Assembly (NCBI RefSeq): GCF_000550785.1
Contig: NZ_CP004350.1
Location: 1,406,009-1,470,008, forward strand
DNA length: 64,000 nucleotides
DNA from: Corynebacterium casei LMG S-19264
GTDB lineage: Bacteria; Actinomycetota; Actinomycetes; Mycobacteriales; Mycobacteriaceae
Reading direction: 5' to 3'
How positions within the stretch are numbered: position 1 is the stretch's first letter; every line of letters begins with the position of its first letter. The position numbers and the translations under genes are program-made. The notes beneath the pieces are model-generated. The model did not search any database. It was not told the origin of the DNA and saw only the letters and a program-made list of their open reading frames with translations. Positions 27,632 through 35,061 of this stretch are shown piece by piece.

Positions 27632-28297
27632 TTAGCGGGAAAGTTCGGTGATGCCCTCTGGTGGAAGCCCAGCGACATTAGCAAGCACGCGAGAAAACGC
27701 CTCAACATGCTTGGTCAGGTCGAGACCTTCAGCAGTCCACGATGCACGCATCTCCAGCTGATGTGCACGCGGTGGGCCACCAATCTCGCCGAAGCGAACT
27801 GAAGCAGTTGCCGTGACGGTGCCTCCAAGGTTGGTGTGGGTTGCTCCGCAGTCTTCCATCGACTCGGTCAGCCATTCCCAGGCCACATCCGGAAGCAATG
27901 GGTCACCAGCAACATCGGAGTCCATGTCGGCTTGGATATAGGCAACAAGGCGCATTGCGCCTTCCCATGCTTCTTCTGCGCCTGGATCATGAAGCAAGAT
28001 GAGGCGACCGAATGCGTCACCGTCAGTATCGACTGGAACGATGTCATCAGCACTGTTACCGCCAACTTCAAGGCCCACAGCGTGGCTAAACGGAGCCAAC
28101 TTTTGTGGTGGGCGAATGGTGCCCAAGGTAATCTCATCGCGCAGCTGTGCCGCGTGCATCGACTCTACAGCTTGCGAAAAGGCTGGTGGGGTCTTGTTTT
28201 CTGAATCGCCAGCAGTGCCTTGCGCTCCGTCCTGATTGCCTGAAATAGGCGTAGGGGCGCCAGTTGAGTGCTGGGTGGGTGCGTCGGAAATGCTCAC
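27632..28297 (-). CDS. DUF3000 family protein
   Basis: A protein of about 221 residues from the GTG at 28297 (VSISDAP); a TTG at 28306 is possible. The first 45 residues are low complexity. The domain from about 50 on has PPAFSQAVESMHAAQLRDEITLGTIRPPQKLAPFSHAVG, then GRLILLHDPGAEEAWEG and LLPDVAWEWLTESME, typical of DUF3000. The family is actinobacterial and uncharacterised. It sits next to hemQ (divergent, 134 bp) and before rnd, as in M. tuberculosis (Rv2680-Rv2676c region). A heme-related role is possible from context only. Confidence 0.87.
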   Translation of the reverse strand: MSISDAPTQHSTGAPTPISGNQDGAQGTAGDSENKTPPAFSQAVESMHAAQLRDEITLGTIRPPQKLAPFSHAVGLEVGGNSADDIVPVDTDGDAFGRLILLHDPGAEEAWEGAMRLVAYIQADMDSDVAGDPLLPDVAWEWLTESMEDCGATHTNLGGTVTATASVRFGEIGGPPRAHQLEMRASWTAEGLDLTKHVEAFSRVLANVAGLPPEGITELSR

Positions 28298-28431
28298 GAG
28301 TCTCAACCTATAGTTTAAAGTCCTGCAATCCGATTAGGCGCGCCGTGTCACATTTGGTGCATTTTTCAACCATCGAACTTATGATGGATGAGGTAGTTAT
28401 TCGTATTGATGAAAGGTTGGGGCGAAGTCAC

Positions 28432-29133
28432 ATGGCGAAGCTCGATTTTAAGGCGCTGAACGAGAAGCAGCAGTACTCACAGCATGCGGTCTTTAAAGTA
28501 CCGGCTGGCGCACTGGGTTCTGAGCGTGCAGACGTAATCTCTGAGGCGCAGCAGTTTTTCAATGCAGTGGAAGAAGCTGGAACCGTCATCATTCGTGGTA
28601 TCTACGACCTGTCAGGTATGCGTGACAGCGCCGATTTCATGATTTGGTGGCACGCCGAGGAATTTGAAGATATTCAAAAGGTCTTCAGCGAATTCCGTCG
28701 CACCACTGTGCTTGGACAGATTTCCGATGTCACCTGGATCGGCAACTCTCTGCATCGTCCAGCCGAATTCAACAAGTCTCACCTGCCTTCCTTCATCATG
28801 GGCGAGGAGCCAGAAGAGTGGATCGCGGTGTACCCGTTCGTTCGCTCCTTTGATTGGTACCTGCTTGAGGATGAAAAGCGTCGCAAGATTTTGATGGAGC
28901 ACGGCATGGCTGCCCGTGACTACCCAGATGTGCGCGCTAACACTGTTCCAGCTTTTGCACTCGGTGACTTTGAGTGGGTCCTGGCATTCGAAGCGCCAAA
29001 GCTCGACCGCATCGTGGATCTGATGTACGTCATGCGCTACACCGAAGCGCGTCTGCATGTTCGTGAGGAGATCCCATTCCACACCGGTCGTCGCGTCAAG
29101 GATGTTTCTGAACTGATTGAAATCCTTCCTTAA
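28432..29133 (+). CDS. hemQ: Coproheme decarboxylase (HemQ, chlorite dismutase family)
   Basis: Last step of the coproporphyrin-dependent heme pathway of Gram-positive bacteria: two oxidative decarboxylations of coproheme to heme b using H2O2. It has 233 residues from ATG 28432 (MAKLDFKAL); the longer frame from 28264 runs through the divergent promoter. The ferredoxin-like repeats are present. DFMIWWHAEEFEDIQ lies in the first half. PFVRSFDWYLL carries the Tyr region known to form the catalytic radical, and RYTEARLHVREEIPFHTGRR carries conserved charged residues. The protein lacks the distal Arg context of true chlorite dismutases as far as I can judge. Confidence 0.93.
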   Translation: MAKLDFKALNEKQQYSQHAVFKVPAGALGSERADVISEAQQFFNAVEEAGTVIIRGIYDLSGMRDSADFMIWWHAEEFEDIQKVFSEFRRTTVLGQISDVTWIGNSLHRPAEFNKSHLPSFIMGEEPEEWIAVYPFVRSFDWYLLEDEKRRKILMEHGMAARDYPDVRANTVPAFALGDFEWVLAFEAPKLDRIVDLMYVMRYTEARLHVREEIPFHTGRRVKDVSELIEILP

Positions 29134-29220
29134 TCCCAGACGAATGAAACCTAATCGGTTTGAGGGTATAAGTACATAGATGCATAATTTCGACTGCGGC
29201 TTAGTTGCATCGTTGTAAGA

Positions 29221-29272
29221 AAACAGCTGTGGGGCGAGACATCCGGATTAGATCCTCGCCCCACAGCTGTTT
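29221..29272. terminator. Bidirectional terminator between hemQ and msrB
   Basis: A perfect 18-bp stem (29221-29238 with 29255-29272), 16-base loop, with AAA at one foot and TTT at the other. The flanking genes converge. Confidence 0.8.
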
Positions 29273-29307
29273 GTAGGAAAATTAAGAAACTCGGCTTTAG
29301 CTTTAGC

Positions 29308-29757
29308 TTAAGCCTCTGCGTCCTCGAAGCTCATGGAGATGGAGTTAATGCAGTAACGCAGATCGGTTGGGGTGTCGTAGCCTTCACCAGCAAAGACGTG
29401 GCCCAAGTGTGAGTTGCAATTTGCGCAGAGAACCTCGGTGCGAACCATACCAACGGAGCGGTCTTCGCGTTCGATGATGCTCTCTCCAGCGAGTGGGGAG
29501 AAGAATGAAGGCCAACCGCAGTTGGATGCGAACTTTTCAGTAGAGCGGAAGAGCTCTGCGTTGCAGGCACGGCAGCGGTAGATGCCTTCTGCGGTGGTAT
29601 TGGTGTATTCACCAATGTGAGGACGCTCAGTGCCTGCTTGGCGCAGTACCTGGTATTCCTCAGGGCTAAGACGCTCACGCCACTGTTCTTCGGTGAGCTG
29701 AGAGAAGTCAGTTTCTGCTTCAGTGCCGGTTGATGGGGATACAAAGTTATCGGACAT
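29308..29757 (-). CDS. msrB: Peptide-methionine (R)-S-oxide reductase
   Basis: Reduces the R epimer of methionine sulfoxide in proteins and uses thioredoxin for regeneration. It has 149 residues. Zinc-site pairs CRAC and CANC are present. EKFASNCGWPSFFSP is the MsrB substrate pocket, and RYCINSISMSF supplies the catalytic Cys near the C-terminus; an earlier Cys (SNCGWP) may act as recycling residue. There is no signal peptide, so it is cytosolic. The start follows aftC closely (10 bp between the aftC stop and msrB ATG on the minus strand, in the order ribD-like, aftC, msrB), which suggests a three-gene operon, the same set as Rv2671-Rv2674 in M. tuberculosis. Confidence 0.95.
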   Translation of the reverse strand: MSDNFVSPSTGTEAETDFSQLTEEQWRERLSPEEYQVLRQAGTERPHIGEYTNTTAEGIYRCRACNAELFRSTEKFASNCGWPSFFSPLAGESIIEREDRSVGMVRTEVLCANCNSHLGHVFAGEGYDTPTDLRYCINSISMSFEDAEA

Positions 29758-29767
29758 AACAGTGAGT

Positions 29768-31096
29768 CTACGCCGGATTTTTTACTTGTAAACGCCACCA
29801 GCCCACGGCTGTCGCGGCGGTCACGGAGATGAGTAGCACCCAGCCGATAGTTCCAATGTAGGTGCCCATCCAGCGGCCGAAATCTGGCCACAGCGAGGAA
29901 GTCCAGCTGTTCGGAATCAAGAATAGAACTGCCGCCAGCCATGCTGGCCAGCTGTGGAAAGCGCTCCGGGATAACAGGACTGTAAATATCATGGGGAATA
30001 GCCACATGGAGTAATACTGTTGCCCCAGGGAGCTCAACGTGAATACGCCGACCATCAAAAGCCCGCTTGTGGTCAATGTCCACAACAAGGTATCCGTGGA
30101 CCGCCAACGCAGGAGAAAAATGACGCCGATCGCCACTGCCGCTGCAGTGAGCAGCCATACCGGAAAGTAAAGCGCGTTTGAAATATCGAAGTATGCTTGC
30201 CAGCCGGCCAGTGAAGAGTTTGCGTAGTCGCGGGTCTCACCGAGATAAGGAACGAGCTTGGTGAGGTAGTCACCAGCGCCAGGAATGATTGGCCATGCAG
30301 CGATATTCAAAAGCGCAGGGACCGCAATGCCGGTGCCTACGGTGCGCCAATCTAGGCGCATGAAGGGGATGAATAACAGGGGAGCGAACTGCGGCTTGAT
30401 GACAATGGCAAGGCCAATGGCCAAGCCAGCAATATAACGCAGGGCATGTGGCGATACCCGCGGTGACGAACTCTTTACGCCTTGGGCAGCCACAGCATTG
30501 TTCGCAGCGGAGTCGAAGGACCTAACAAAGCAGGCGAGGAAAACCGCTAGCAGCAAAAGCAAGATGCCATTGATGTTTGAAAAGGTCAGGGTATTGATGA
30601 CTGCTTCGGTAGAAAACGCCAGGGCAGTAGCCACTGGCAATACTGGGCCGCGCAGGCAATGGCCGACAAGCCTGGTCAAGATGGCGAGCGCCGCGATAAT
30701 GGCCAGACTATTGACCAGAATAAACGTGTACCGAGCAGCTTCGAAGCTGTCCACGGCTCCGATGGGAAGGAGCAACAGTGTTGCGCCTGGGTTGTACAAG
30801 TACAGCGGATCAACATGGTGATAGGCCTGGTCATATACAGGCGTGCCGGCTAATGCCCGTGATAGTGCGTTGTAAACCGTTGTGAAGTCATCGGTAGCTG
30901 TGCCGTTGAAGGCGGTGATTAAGGTGCGATGGAGAACTAACAGGATTGCCAGTGGCCACGCAGCTGCTGTCAGAACTCGCGGCAGACGAGACGGCGATGC
31001 TGGAACCTCATTGTGGGTTGCTGTATCAACCGTGGTGGTCAAGGGTTGTCTAGCTGACCACACGGATTCGAACCAGTTCTGAAATGCAGCTGTCAC
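29768..31096 (-). CDS. aftC: GT87-family membrane glycosyltransferase, probable alpha-1,3-arabinofuranosyltransferase AftC
   Basis: A 442-residue polytopic protein with about ten hydrophobic helices. The first extracytoplasmic loop has FNGTATDDFTTVYNALSRALAG, with an Asp-Asp pair of the GT-C type that uses polyprenyl-phosphate sugars, and YHHVDPLYLYNPG follows. In the family (DUF2029/GT87) AftC adds the alpha-1,3 branch to arabinan of arabinogalactan and LAM from decaprenyl-phosphoryl arabinose. The name rests on synteny, since the ribD-like, aftC, msrB and hemQ genes stand together as in mycobacteria. Other GT87 enzymes such as mannosyltransferases look alike. Confidence 0.72.
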   Translation of the reverse strand: MTAAFQNWFESVWSARQPLTTTVDTATHNEVPASPSRLPRVLTAAAWPLAILLVLHRTLITAFNGTATDDFTTVYNALSRALAGTPVYDQAYHHVDPLYLYNPGATLLLLPIGAVDSFEAARYTFILVNSLAIIAALAILTRLVGHCLRGPVLPVATALAFSTEAVINTLTFSNINGILLLLLAVFLACFVRSFDSAANNAVAAQGVKSSSPRVSPHALRYIAGLAIGLAIVIKPQFAPLLFIPFMRLDWRTVGTGIAVPALLNIAAWPIIPGAGDYLTKLVPYLGETRDYANSSLAGWQAYFDISNALYFPVWLLTAAAVAIGVIFLLRWRSTDTLLWTLTTSGLLMVGVFTLSSLGQQYYSMWLFPMIFTVLLSRSAFHSWPAWLAAVLFLIPNSWTSSLWPDFGRWMGTYIGTIGWVLLISVTAATAVGWWRLQVKNPA

Positions 31097-31107
31097 ACCG
31101 GCAGATA

Positions 31108-31863
31108 CTACGTGGTCGAAGCGACTCCGTACCGTAGAAACACCGTCGAGTCCGTATCAATGGCTACTTTCTCCAGCGTCATGCGAAGATTTGTATCCAT
31201 TGGAACTCCCACTGCAGAAGCGGCTTTGGCTGAGACTAAATTCTTCTCAACCTTTGGGGTTAGTTGGGGATCAAGAGTCAAATACATCTGGTTAATGGCT
31301 TTATCCGCGATGAATAATCCGAAGATTCCGGGGCCACCTTCGCAATCGATTTTGTTGAGTCCTCGTTTGCTCAGCTGCTCAACTATTTCTTTCGCAGTTC
31401 CGGTGCCACTGTCGATGAACTCCACTCCGACATCGAGAAGTTCCTGGCGTTTGGCCGAGAAGCCGGGGTCGTTGAGCGCGTCATTGTTCGCGATGACTAG
31501 GGCCGAAGTGATCGCTTCCTTGATGAACTTCGCATTCACATCAACGTTGAAAGAGTTGGTGATTACAGCAATCGGTGGTGGAGTCGGACGATTTTTCGTG
31601 GGCTGTGCTCCGCCGTAGTCTTCTTCCAACACTGTGCGGCTGCCGACGACGATGACATCAGAGCGCTCACGAATTCCCAGGAAGACTTCAGTATCCAGCT
31701 TGTTGCCCATCGCGCCACTGTTGCCGGATATGGCAGCGGACCCGGAGAGAGTTGAAACCTCAACGAAACGTACATGTGGGGTTGAAGGATCAGGAGCTGG
31801 GCCAATGATGTCCGCAGCAAGCGGGGAGGATTGGGGCAGTGGCGTAAAAGCTGAATCAGTCAT
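31108..31863 (-). CDS. RibD C-terminal/dihydrofolate reductase-like protein
   Basis: A protein of 251 residues from ATG 31863 (MTDSAF); GTG 31866 is one codon upstream. It has the DHFR-like Rossmann fold of the RibD reductase domain, with VRFVEVSTLSGSAAI near the N-terminus, SDVIVVGSRTVLEEDYG in the middle, and CEGGPGIFGLFI for NADPH binding. There is no deaminase domain, so it is not a complete RibD. In M. tuberculosis the equivalent gene (Rv2671) can act as a backup dihydrofolate reductase and affects p-aminosalicylate sensitivity; whether that holds here is inference. It is the first gene of the aftC-msrB operon. Confidence 0.8.
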   Translation of the reverse strand: MTDSAFTPLPQSSPLAADIIGPAPDPSTPHVRFVEVSTLSGSAAISGNSGAMGNKLDTEVFLGIRERSDVIVVGSRTVLEEDYGGAQPTKNRPTPPPIAVITNSFNVDVNAKFIKEAITSALVIANNDALNDPGFSAKRQELLDVGVEFIDSGTGTAKEIVEQLSKRGLNKIDCEGGPGIFGLFIADKAINQMYLTLDPQLTPKVEKNLVSAKAASAVGVPMDTNLRMTLEKVAIDTDSTVFLRYGVASTT

Positions 31864-32070
31864 CACACCAATCTAGCCTTCTTGAAAAGTTCGGTGTTGC
31901 CAGTGGCGTTAGTTCGGCCCGAAAAGTAAACAGCGCATGAATTACACTGGGGTAGTTAGTTTCCGGGATTTAGCGTTCGTGGAGGGCGGCTAAAGTGTAG
32001 TTGAGCGGGGGATTTGGAAACTAGGGCCGCAAAGGATAAAGTTTCATATCGCAACACAGCACAAGTGTTT

Positions 32071-32090
32071 CATGACTGTTTCAAGTCATG
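32071..32090 (+). other. Hairpin in the leader of the tRNA array
   Basis: CATGACT (32071-32077) pairs with AGTCATG (32084-32090) around GTTTCA, ending 27 bases before the first tRNA. It could guide 5' processing of the primary transcript. The rest of the 254-bp gap upstream shows no gene. Confidence 0.35.
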
Positions 32091-32117
32091 GAGGAAATAC
32101 TTGGCCTGGGAAGCATT

Positions 32118-32190
32118 GCGGATGTAGCGCAGTTGGTAGCGCATCACCTTGCCAAGGTGAGGGTCGCGAGTTCGAGTCTCGTCATCCGCT
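32118..32190 (+). tRNA. tRNA-Gly (GCC), copy 1
   Basis: A cloverleaf of 73 bases. Acceptor GCGGATG pairs with CATCCGC, the anticodon loop is CTTGCCAAG with anticodon GCC, and the T arm is GCGAGTTCGAGTCTCGT. Discriminator T; CCA is not encoded. Identical to copies 2 and 3. Confidence 0.97.
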
Positions 32191-32220
32191 CAAAGTTTCA
32201 CTACCATGAAACTTTCGTTA

Positions 32221-32292
32221 GCGCGATTAGCTCAGCGGTAGAGCACTACCTCGACACGGTAGGGGTCACTGGTTCAATCCCAGTATCGCGCA
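32221..32292 (+). tRNA. tRNA-Val (GAC), copy 1
   Basis: A cloverleaf of 72 bases. Acceptor GCGCGAT pairs with ATCGCGC, anticodon stem CTACC, anticodon GAC, T loop GGTTCAATCC. Discriminator A. CCA is encoded at 32293-32295, unlike in copy 2. Confidence 0.97.
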
Positions 32293-32314
32293 CCAAGGGT
32301 AAAACCTTGAAAAT

Positions 32315-32387
32315 GCGGATGTAGCGCAGTTGGTAGCGCATCACCTTGCCAAGGTGAGGGTCGCGAGTTCGAGTCTCGTCATCCGCT
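32315..32387 (+). tRNA. tRNA-Gly (GCC), copy 2
   Basis: Same 73-base sequence as copy 1. It is followed directly by CTGG, so CCA is not encoded. Confidence 0.97.
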
Positions 32388-32435
32388 CTGGTTCTTTTAC
32401 GGTTAGCCGTCAAAGTGCCTGAGGCGGTTCGCCAC

Positions 32436-32506
32436 GGTGGAATGGCCGAGTGGTGAGGCAACGGTCTGCAAAACCGTGCACACGGGTTCGATTCCCGTTT
32501 CCACCT
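32436..32506 (+). tRNA. tRNA-Cys (GCA)
   Basis: 71 bases. Acceptor GGTGGAA pairs with TTCCACC, anticodon loop CTGCAAA with anticodon GCA, T arm ACGGGTTCGATTCCCGT. Discriminator T; no encoded CCA. The only tRNA-Cys in the window. Confidence 0.96.
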
Positions 32507-32536
32507 CAATTTGTGCTGTCCTAGGGGCAGGTACAA

Positions 32537-32608
32537 GCGCGATTAGCTCAGCGGTAGAGCACTACCTCGACACGGTAGGGGTCACTGGTTCAATCCCAGT
32601 ATCGCGCA
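32537..32608 (+). tRNA. tRNA-Val (GAC), copy 2
   Basis: Same 72-base sequence as copy 1. The 3' flank is CACGG, so CCA is not encoded. Confidence 0.97.
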
Positions 32609-32660
32609 CACGGATAACCACTTCGGTGGCAAATCCTAGAAACCGGGCCTGGTTTCGTTT

Positions 32661-32733
32661 GCGGATGTAGCGCAGTTGGTAGCGCATCACCTTGCCAAGG
32701 TGAGGGTCGCGAGTTCGAGTCTCGTCATCCGCT
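32661..32733 (+). tRNA. tRNA-Gly (GCC), copy 3
   Basis: Same 73-base sequence as copies 1 and 2, but here CCA is encoded (32734-32736). Last gene of the array, followed by a strong terminator. Confidence 0.97.
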
Positions 32734-32739
32734 CCACTT

Positions 32740-32782
32740 AAAAGGTGGGTCATTTCTAAGAAAGAATGACCCACCTTTTCTC
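32740..32782 (+). terminator. Terminator of the tRNA array
   Basis: AAAAGGTGGGTCATT (32740-32754) pairs perfectly with AATGACCCACCTTTT (32765-32779); the descending arm ends in T4, then CTC. The hairpin lies 6 bases past the last tRNA and 3 bases after its CCA. Confidence 0.85.
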
Positions 32783-32795
32783 GTGCCCAAATGCC

Positions 32796-32820
32796 GGCCT
32801 ATATGCCAAAAGTGGTGTCT
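32796..32820 (+). repeat. Left terminal inverted repeat of the IS
   Basis: Starts GGCCTATATG and contains CAAAAGTGGTGTCT, shared with the right end. It is preceded by the target duplication at 32788-32795. Confidence 0.8.
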
Positions 32821-32843
32821 GGCGGCGTGTCGGGGTGGGGTGT

Positions 32844-34028
32844 TTAGCGGATGGTTCCTTTTCTGATTCCTACTGAGTGGTTGTATTCGGTTGGGATAGC
32901 ATTGTCGTAGAGGGCTGGCCTTCCGGTTTCGTGGTTGGTGTGGTTCTCGGTGTGGGTTAAGACGTGGACTTTGGCGAGTTGGTCTTTTCCCCAGTTCTGC
33001 TGTCTGGCGATCTTGCGTGGGTCGTCAGGCAGTGGTGTTTTGTTGTAGAGCCACCATTCGAGCATTTTTCTTTGCCGTTCCCCGCCGCGCCCGCGGTGGC
33101 AGCGAGCGATGAATTTCAGTTGCGAGTTGATGCCGCCTTCTAGGCTGTTGGTATTTGATGCCCAAGATTCTTTGTCTATGGCTTGCTTTGGTGGGGTGAG
33201 GTAGATAAATAGGTGTCCCTTTTTGTGCAGGTTAGTCAGCGAGTTATAGGCGCTGCGGACTCTGCGGTGGGTGAATTCATAGCGTTTGCCGGTGCGGTTT
33301 ATTTCTGGGGGCAAGGGGGTTTTCTCGTTGAGGAAATCGTGGTGTTTGATTCCATATTTGTGGAGGTCGACGGCCCATTTTCGGGCTTGTTGCACGGTTT
33401 CTCTGCTTGTTAGTTCTAAGGCGAGATTATAGATTTCGCGTCCGGCTTCGGTCCGTGGCCGGGAGGTGACGTAGCGGCGAACAACTCGTTGGGCATGGAT
33501 GAGGCAGCGTTGGATCAAGGTGTTAGGCCAGAGCTTTTTGATGGCGGCTTGAGCACCTTGTCCACCGTCGAGTACCACGCATAAGGGTGCTGCGAGTTTA
33601 GAGAGTAGCTGTGTGTAGGCGTGGGTGGTTTCGTGTTTGCACCAGTGCCAGCACAAGACGTGGTCGGAGGTTGAGGCTATGAGTAGACATCCGGCTGCGG
33701 TGTAGGTGCCGTCGATAAAGATTTGGTCGTGGATGCGGTGTTTGTCAGGGTTGTTGGGTATTTCGATAAGCCACAGTGGCTCGAAGTATCGGTATACGGT
33801 GCGGGTGGATACTTTCATCAGCCTGGCGCATTCGGTGATTGGGTAAATGCCGGTGACGTGGTTGTGGAAGTAGGTGAAGTGGCGCTTGGCAGTGATGTCT
33901 GGTCGGTGGGTTTGTTCGGATATTCCGCAGGTGGTGTTTTTACAGCGCCATCGGGTGCGTGCGTTTCTTTTCCCATTTTTCTTCATTTCCCCAGTGCATA
34001 GTGGGCATCGTGGTCGTATTTCGGGCAT
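32844..34028 (-). CDS. IS1249/IS256-type transposase
   Basis: 394 residues, apparently intact. An N-terminal zinc finger, CPLC and then CKNTTCG (about residues 8-35), is followed by a helix-turn-helix (CARLMKVSTRTVYRYF). The DDE catalytic domain has IFIDGTYTAAG with the first Asp, CVVLDGGQGAQAA with the second Asp, and SNTNSLEGGINSQLKF with the Glu, plus the RCLIHAQRVVRRY segment typical of IS256 relatives. No SD is visible before the ATG at 34028. Instead a terminator-like hairpin ends about 10 bases upstream, which probably keeps expression low. An alternative start further inside is less likely, because the zinc finger is at the extreme N-terminus. Confidence 0.92.
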   Translation of the reverse strand: MPEIRPRCPLCTGEMKKNGKRNARTRWRCKNTTCGISEQTHRPDITAKRHFTYFHNHVTGIYPITECARLMKVSTRTVYRYFEPLWLIEIPNNPDKHRIHDQIFIDGTYTAAGCLLIASTSDHVLCWHWCKHETTHAYTQLLSKLAAPLCVVLDGGQGAQAAIKKLWPNTLIQRCLIHAQRVVRRYVTSRPRTEAGREIYNLALELTSRETVQQARKWAVDLHKYGIKHHDFLNEKTPLPPEINRTGKRYEFTHRRVRSAYNSLTNLHKKGHLFIYLTPPKQAIDKESWASNTNSLEGGINSQLKFIARCHRGRGGERQRKMLEWWLYNKTPLPDDPRKIARQQNWGKDQLAKVHVLTHTENHTNHETGRPALYDNAIPTEYNHSVGIRKGTIR

Positions 34029-34036
34029 GAGAAATA

Positions 34037-34066
34037 CAAAACCGCACCTGTTAGCACAGGTGCGGT
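34037..34066 (-). terminator. Terminator-like hairpin in the transposase leader
   Basis: On the minus strand a 10-bp stem (ACCGCACCTG 34041-34050 with its complement 34057-34066, loop TTAGCA on the plus strand) is followed by TTTTG and, within 13 bases, the transposase ATG. It would stop transcripts entering the element from outside. Confidence 0.6.
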
Positions 34067-34163
34067 AGAAACTTCGGGATTGACCGAAAAACTCGTGTGT
34101 GCAAGCTTTTTGACCTTGCAGAGTATTGATTTAGCTATTGAGAGCTGCGGAGATTGCCGGATC

Positions 34164-34188
34164 TAGACACCACTTTTGTCACATAGCC
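34164..34188 (-). repeat. Right terminal inverted repeat of the IS
   Basis: Reads GGGCTATGTGA and then CAAAAGTGGTGTCT on the minus strand. It is followed on the plus strand by the second copy of the target duplication (34189-34196). Confidence 0.8.
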
Positions 34189-34200
34189 CCAAATGCCTTT

Positions 34201-34225
34201 CGGGTAGCGTCAACGACGCTACCCG
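34201..34225. terminator. Hairpin just past the IS, probably from the original tRNA-copper gap
   Basis: A perfect 11-bp stem, CGGGTAGCGTC (34201-34211) with GACGCTACCCG (34215-34225), and a 3-base loop, followed by CTGTGTTT. Before the IS inserted, it would have lain about 30 bp after the tRNA terminator, so it may be a second, backup terminator. Confidence 0.5.
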
Positions 34226-34379
34226 CTGTGTTTGATATCACCAGTGCGGCACACGAAAGCCGGGAAGAATTACTAAAGGCAATGGTGAGAATAAGTTCGC
34301 GCCGGCACAGTAGTGTGGCGTCAGCTTTCCCAAAGTACACCAAAGGAACTATTCTCAGCGGTGATACGACTAAATAGTT

Positions 34380-34441
34380 AGTACGCATTGAGCAAGCGTA
34401 CTTTGTCTAACACGTGGGCTCACGACAGGAATTTCTTCCTG
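34380..34441 (+). promoter_or_regulatory. copC leader with two small inverted repeats
   Basis: AGTACGC (34380-34386) and GCGTACT (34396-34402) form a 7-bp inverted repeat with 9 bases between, a possible operator. CAGGAA-TTTC-TTCCTG (34426-34441) is a small hairpin directly before the SD (AAGGAG) of copC. No match to a CsoR-type G-tract operator was seen. The binding protein is unknown. Confidence 0.35.
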
Positions 34442-34458
34442 GAGCCAAGGAGTGAAAA

Positions 34459-35061
34459 ATGATTCGATCATCGATCCATCTGGGACGGACCTTAACTGCC
34501 GGTGCACTTGTTGCGGGCCTGGGTTTGTCATCTGCCTTGTTGGCACCCGTTGCGTCGGCGCATGACACCGCCATCGGTGGCAGCATCACTGAAGGCGACG
34601 TACTGGATGAATTCCCAGAAGAGATCATGATTGAGTTCTCTGCAATTCCGCGCGACGGATTCAATAACTTCGCAATCACCGATCAAGCCACCGGCGAAGT
34701 GCTATTTTCTGAAGAACCAGAAATTAACGAGCGCGAGCTGACCATCACTACGCCAGAGGATCAAGACCCAGGCGATGGCGACTACATGTTCGGATTCCAA
34801 ATTACTTCCTCCGATGGGCATGCTACTCGCGGCGGTATCTCTTTCAGCGTTGAATCCGGTGAAGAAACCGCCAGTGCTTCAGAAACCGCCAACGGTGCGG
34901 CAGTTGACTCTGAAGGGGCCGAAACTCCTGCGGAAGCAGCAGAAGAAGCCGAAGGCATGAGCACCTGGATGAAGTGGGCACTTGCCGGAGTTGGTGTGCT
35001 GGCTGTTATCGCAGTCCTAGCGGTGATGCTGGCTAAGCGCCGCGGATACGACGCAGAGTAG
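34459..35061 (+). CDS. copC: CopC domain copper-binding protein, membrane-anchored
   Basis: A 200-residue exported protein. The signal peptide ends VASA, so the mature chain begins with His35 (HDTAIGG), the N-terminal copper ligand of CopC. The CopC beta-barrel (35-135) shows IMIEFSAIPRDGFNN and SSDGHATRGGISF with the second conserved Asp-His site. An Ala/Glu-rich linker leads to one C-terminal helix (WALAGVGVLAVIAVLAVML, about 172-190) and a basic tail, which anchors the domain outside the membrane. It is the first gene of the copper cluster. Its last 35 bases are the left end of the tandem duplication that copies the following gene. Confidence 0.88.
   Translation: MIRSSIHLGRTLTAGALVAGLGLSSALLAPVASAHDTAIGGSITEGDVLDEFPEEIMIEFSAIPRDGFNNFAITDQATGEVLFSEEPEINERELTITTPEDQDPGDGDYMFGFQITSSDGHATRGGISFSVESGEETASASETANGAAVDSEGAETPAEAAEEAEGMSTWMKWALAGVGVLAVIAVLAVMLAKRRGYDAE

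Larger units (their letters stand above)
32796..34188 (-). mobile_element. IS1249-like insertion sequence (IS256 family), complete
   Basis: 1393 bp with one full-length transposase gene. The terminal inverted repeats match at 22 of 25 positions (32796-32820 and 34164-34188), sharing the core CAAAAGTGGTGTCT. An 8-bp target duplication, CAAATGCC (32788-32795 and 34189-34196), flanks it; the identity extends to CCCAAATGCC if the outer bases are counted. Intact ends and intact gene point to a fairly recent insertion. It separates the tRNA terminator from the copper genes. IS1249 was first described in Corynebacterium; the exact relation needs a database comparison. Confidence 0.88.

Noticed and set aside
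29147-29190. Possible DtxR-type iron box near the hemQ 3' end (AACCTAATCGGTTTGAG)
   Set aside because: Only half-matches to TTAGGTTAGSCTAACCTAA, and it lies after hemQ, not in a promoter.
32246-32774. Open frames antisense to the tRNAs coding for peptides such as DDETRTRDPHLGKVMRYQLRYIR
   Set aside because: These are the complement of tRNA-Gly and tRNA-Val read in a free frame. Such peptides are common false gene calls in databases, and no protein is expected.
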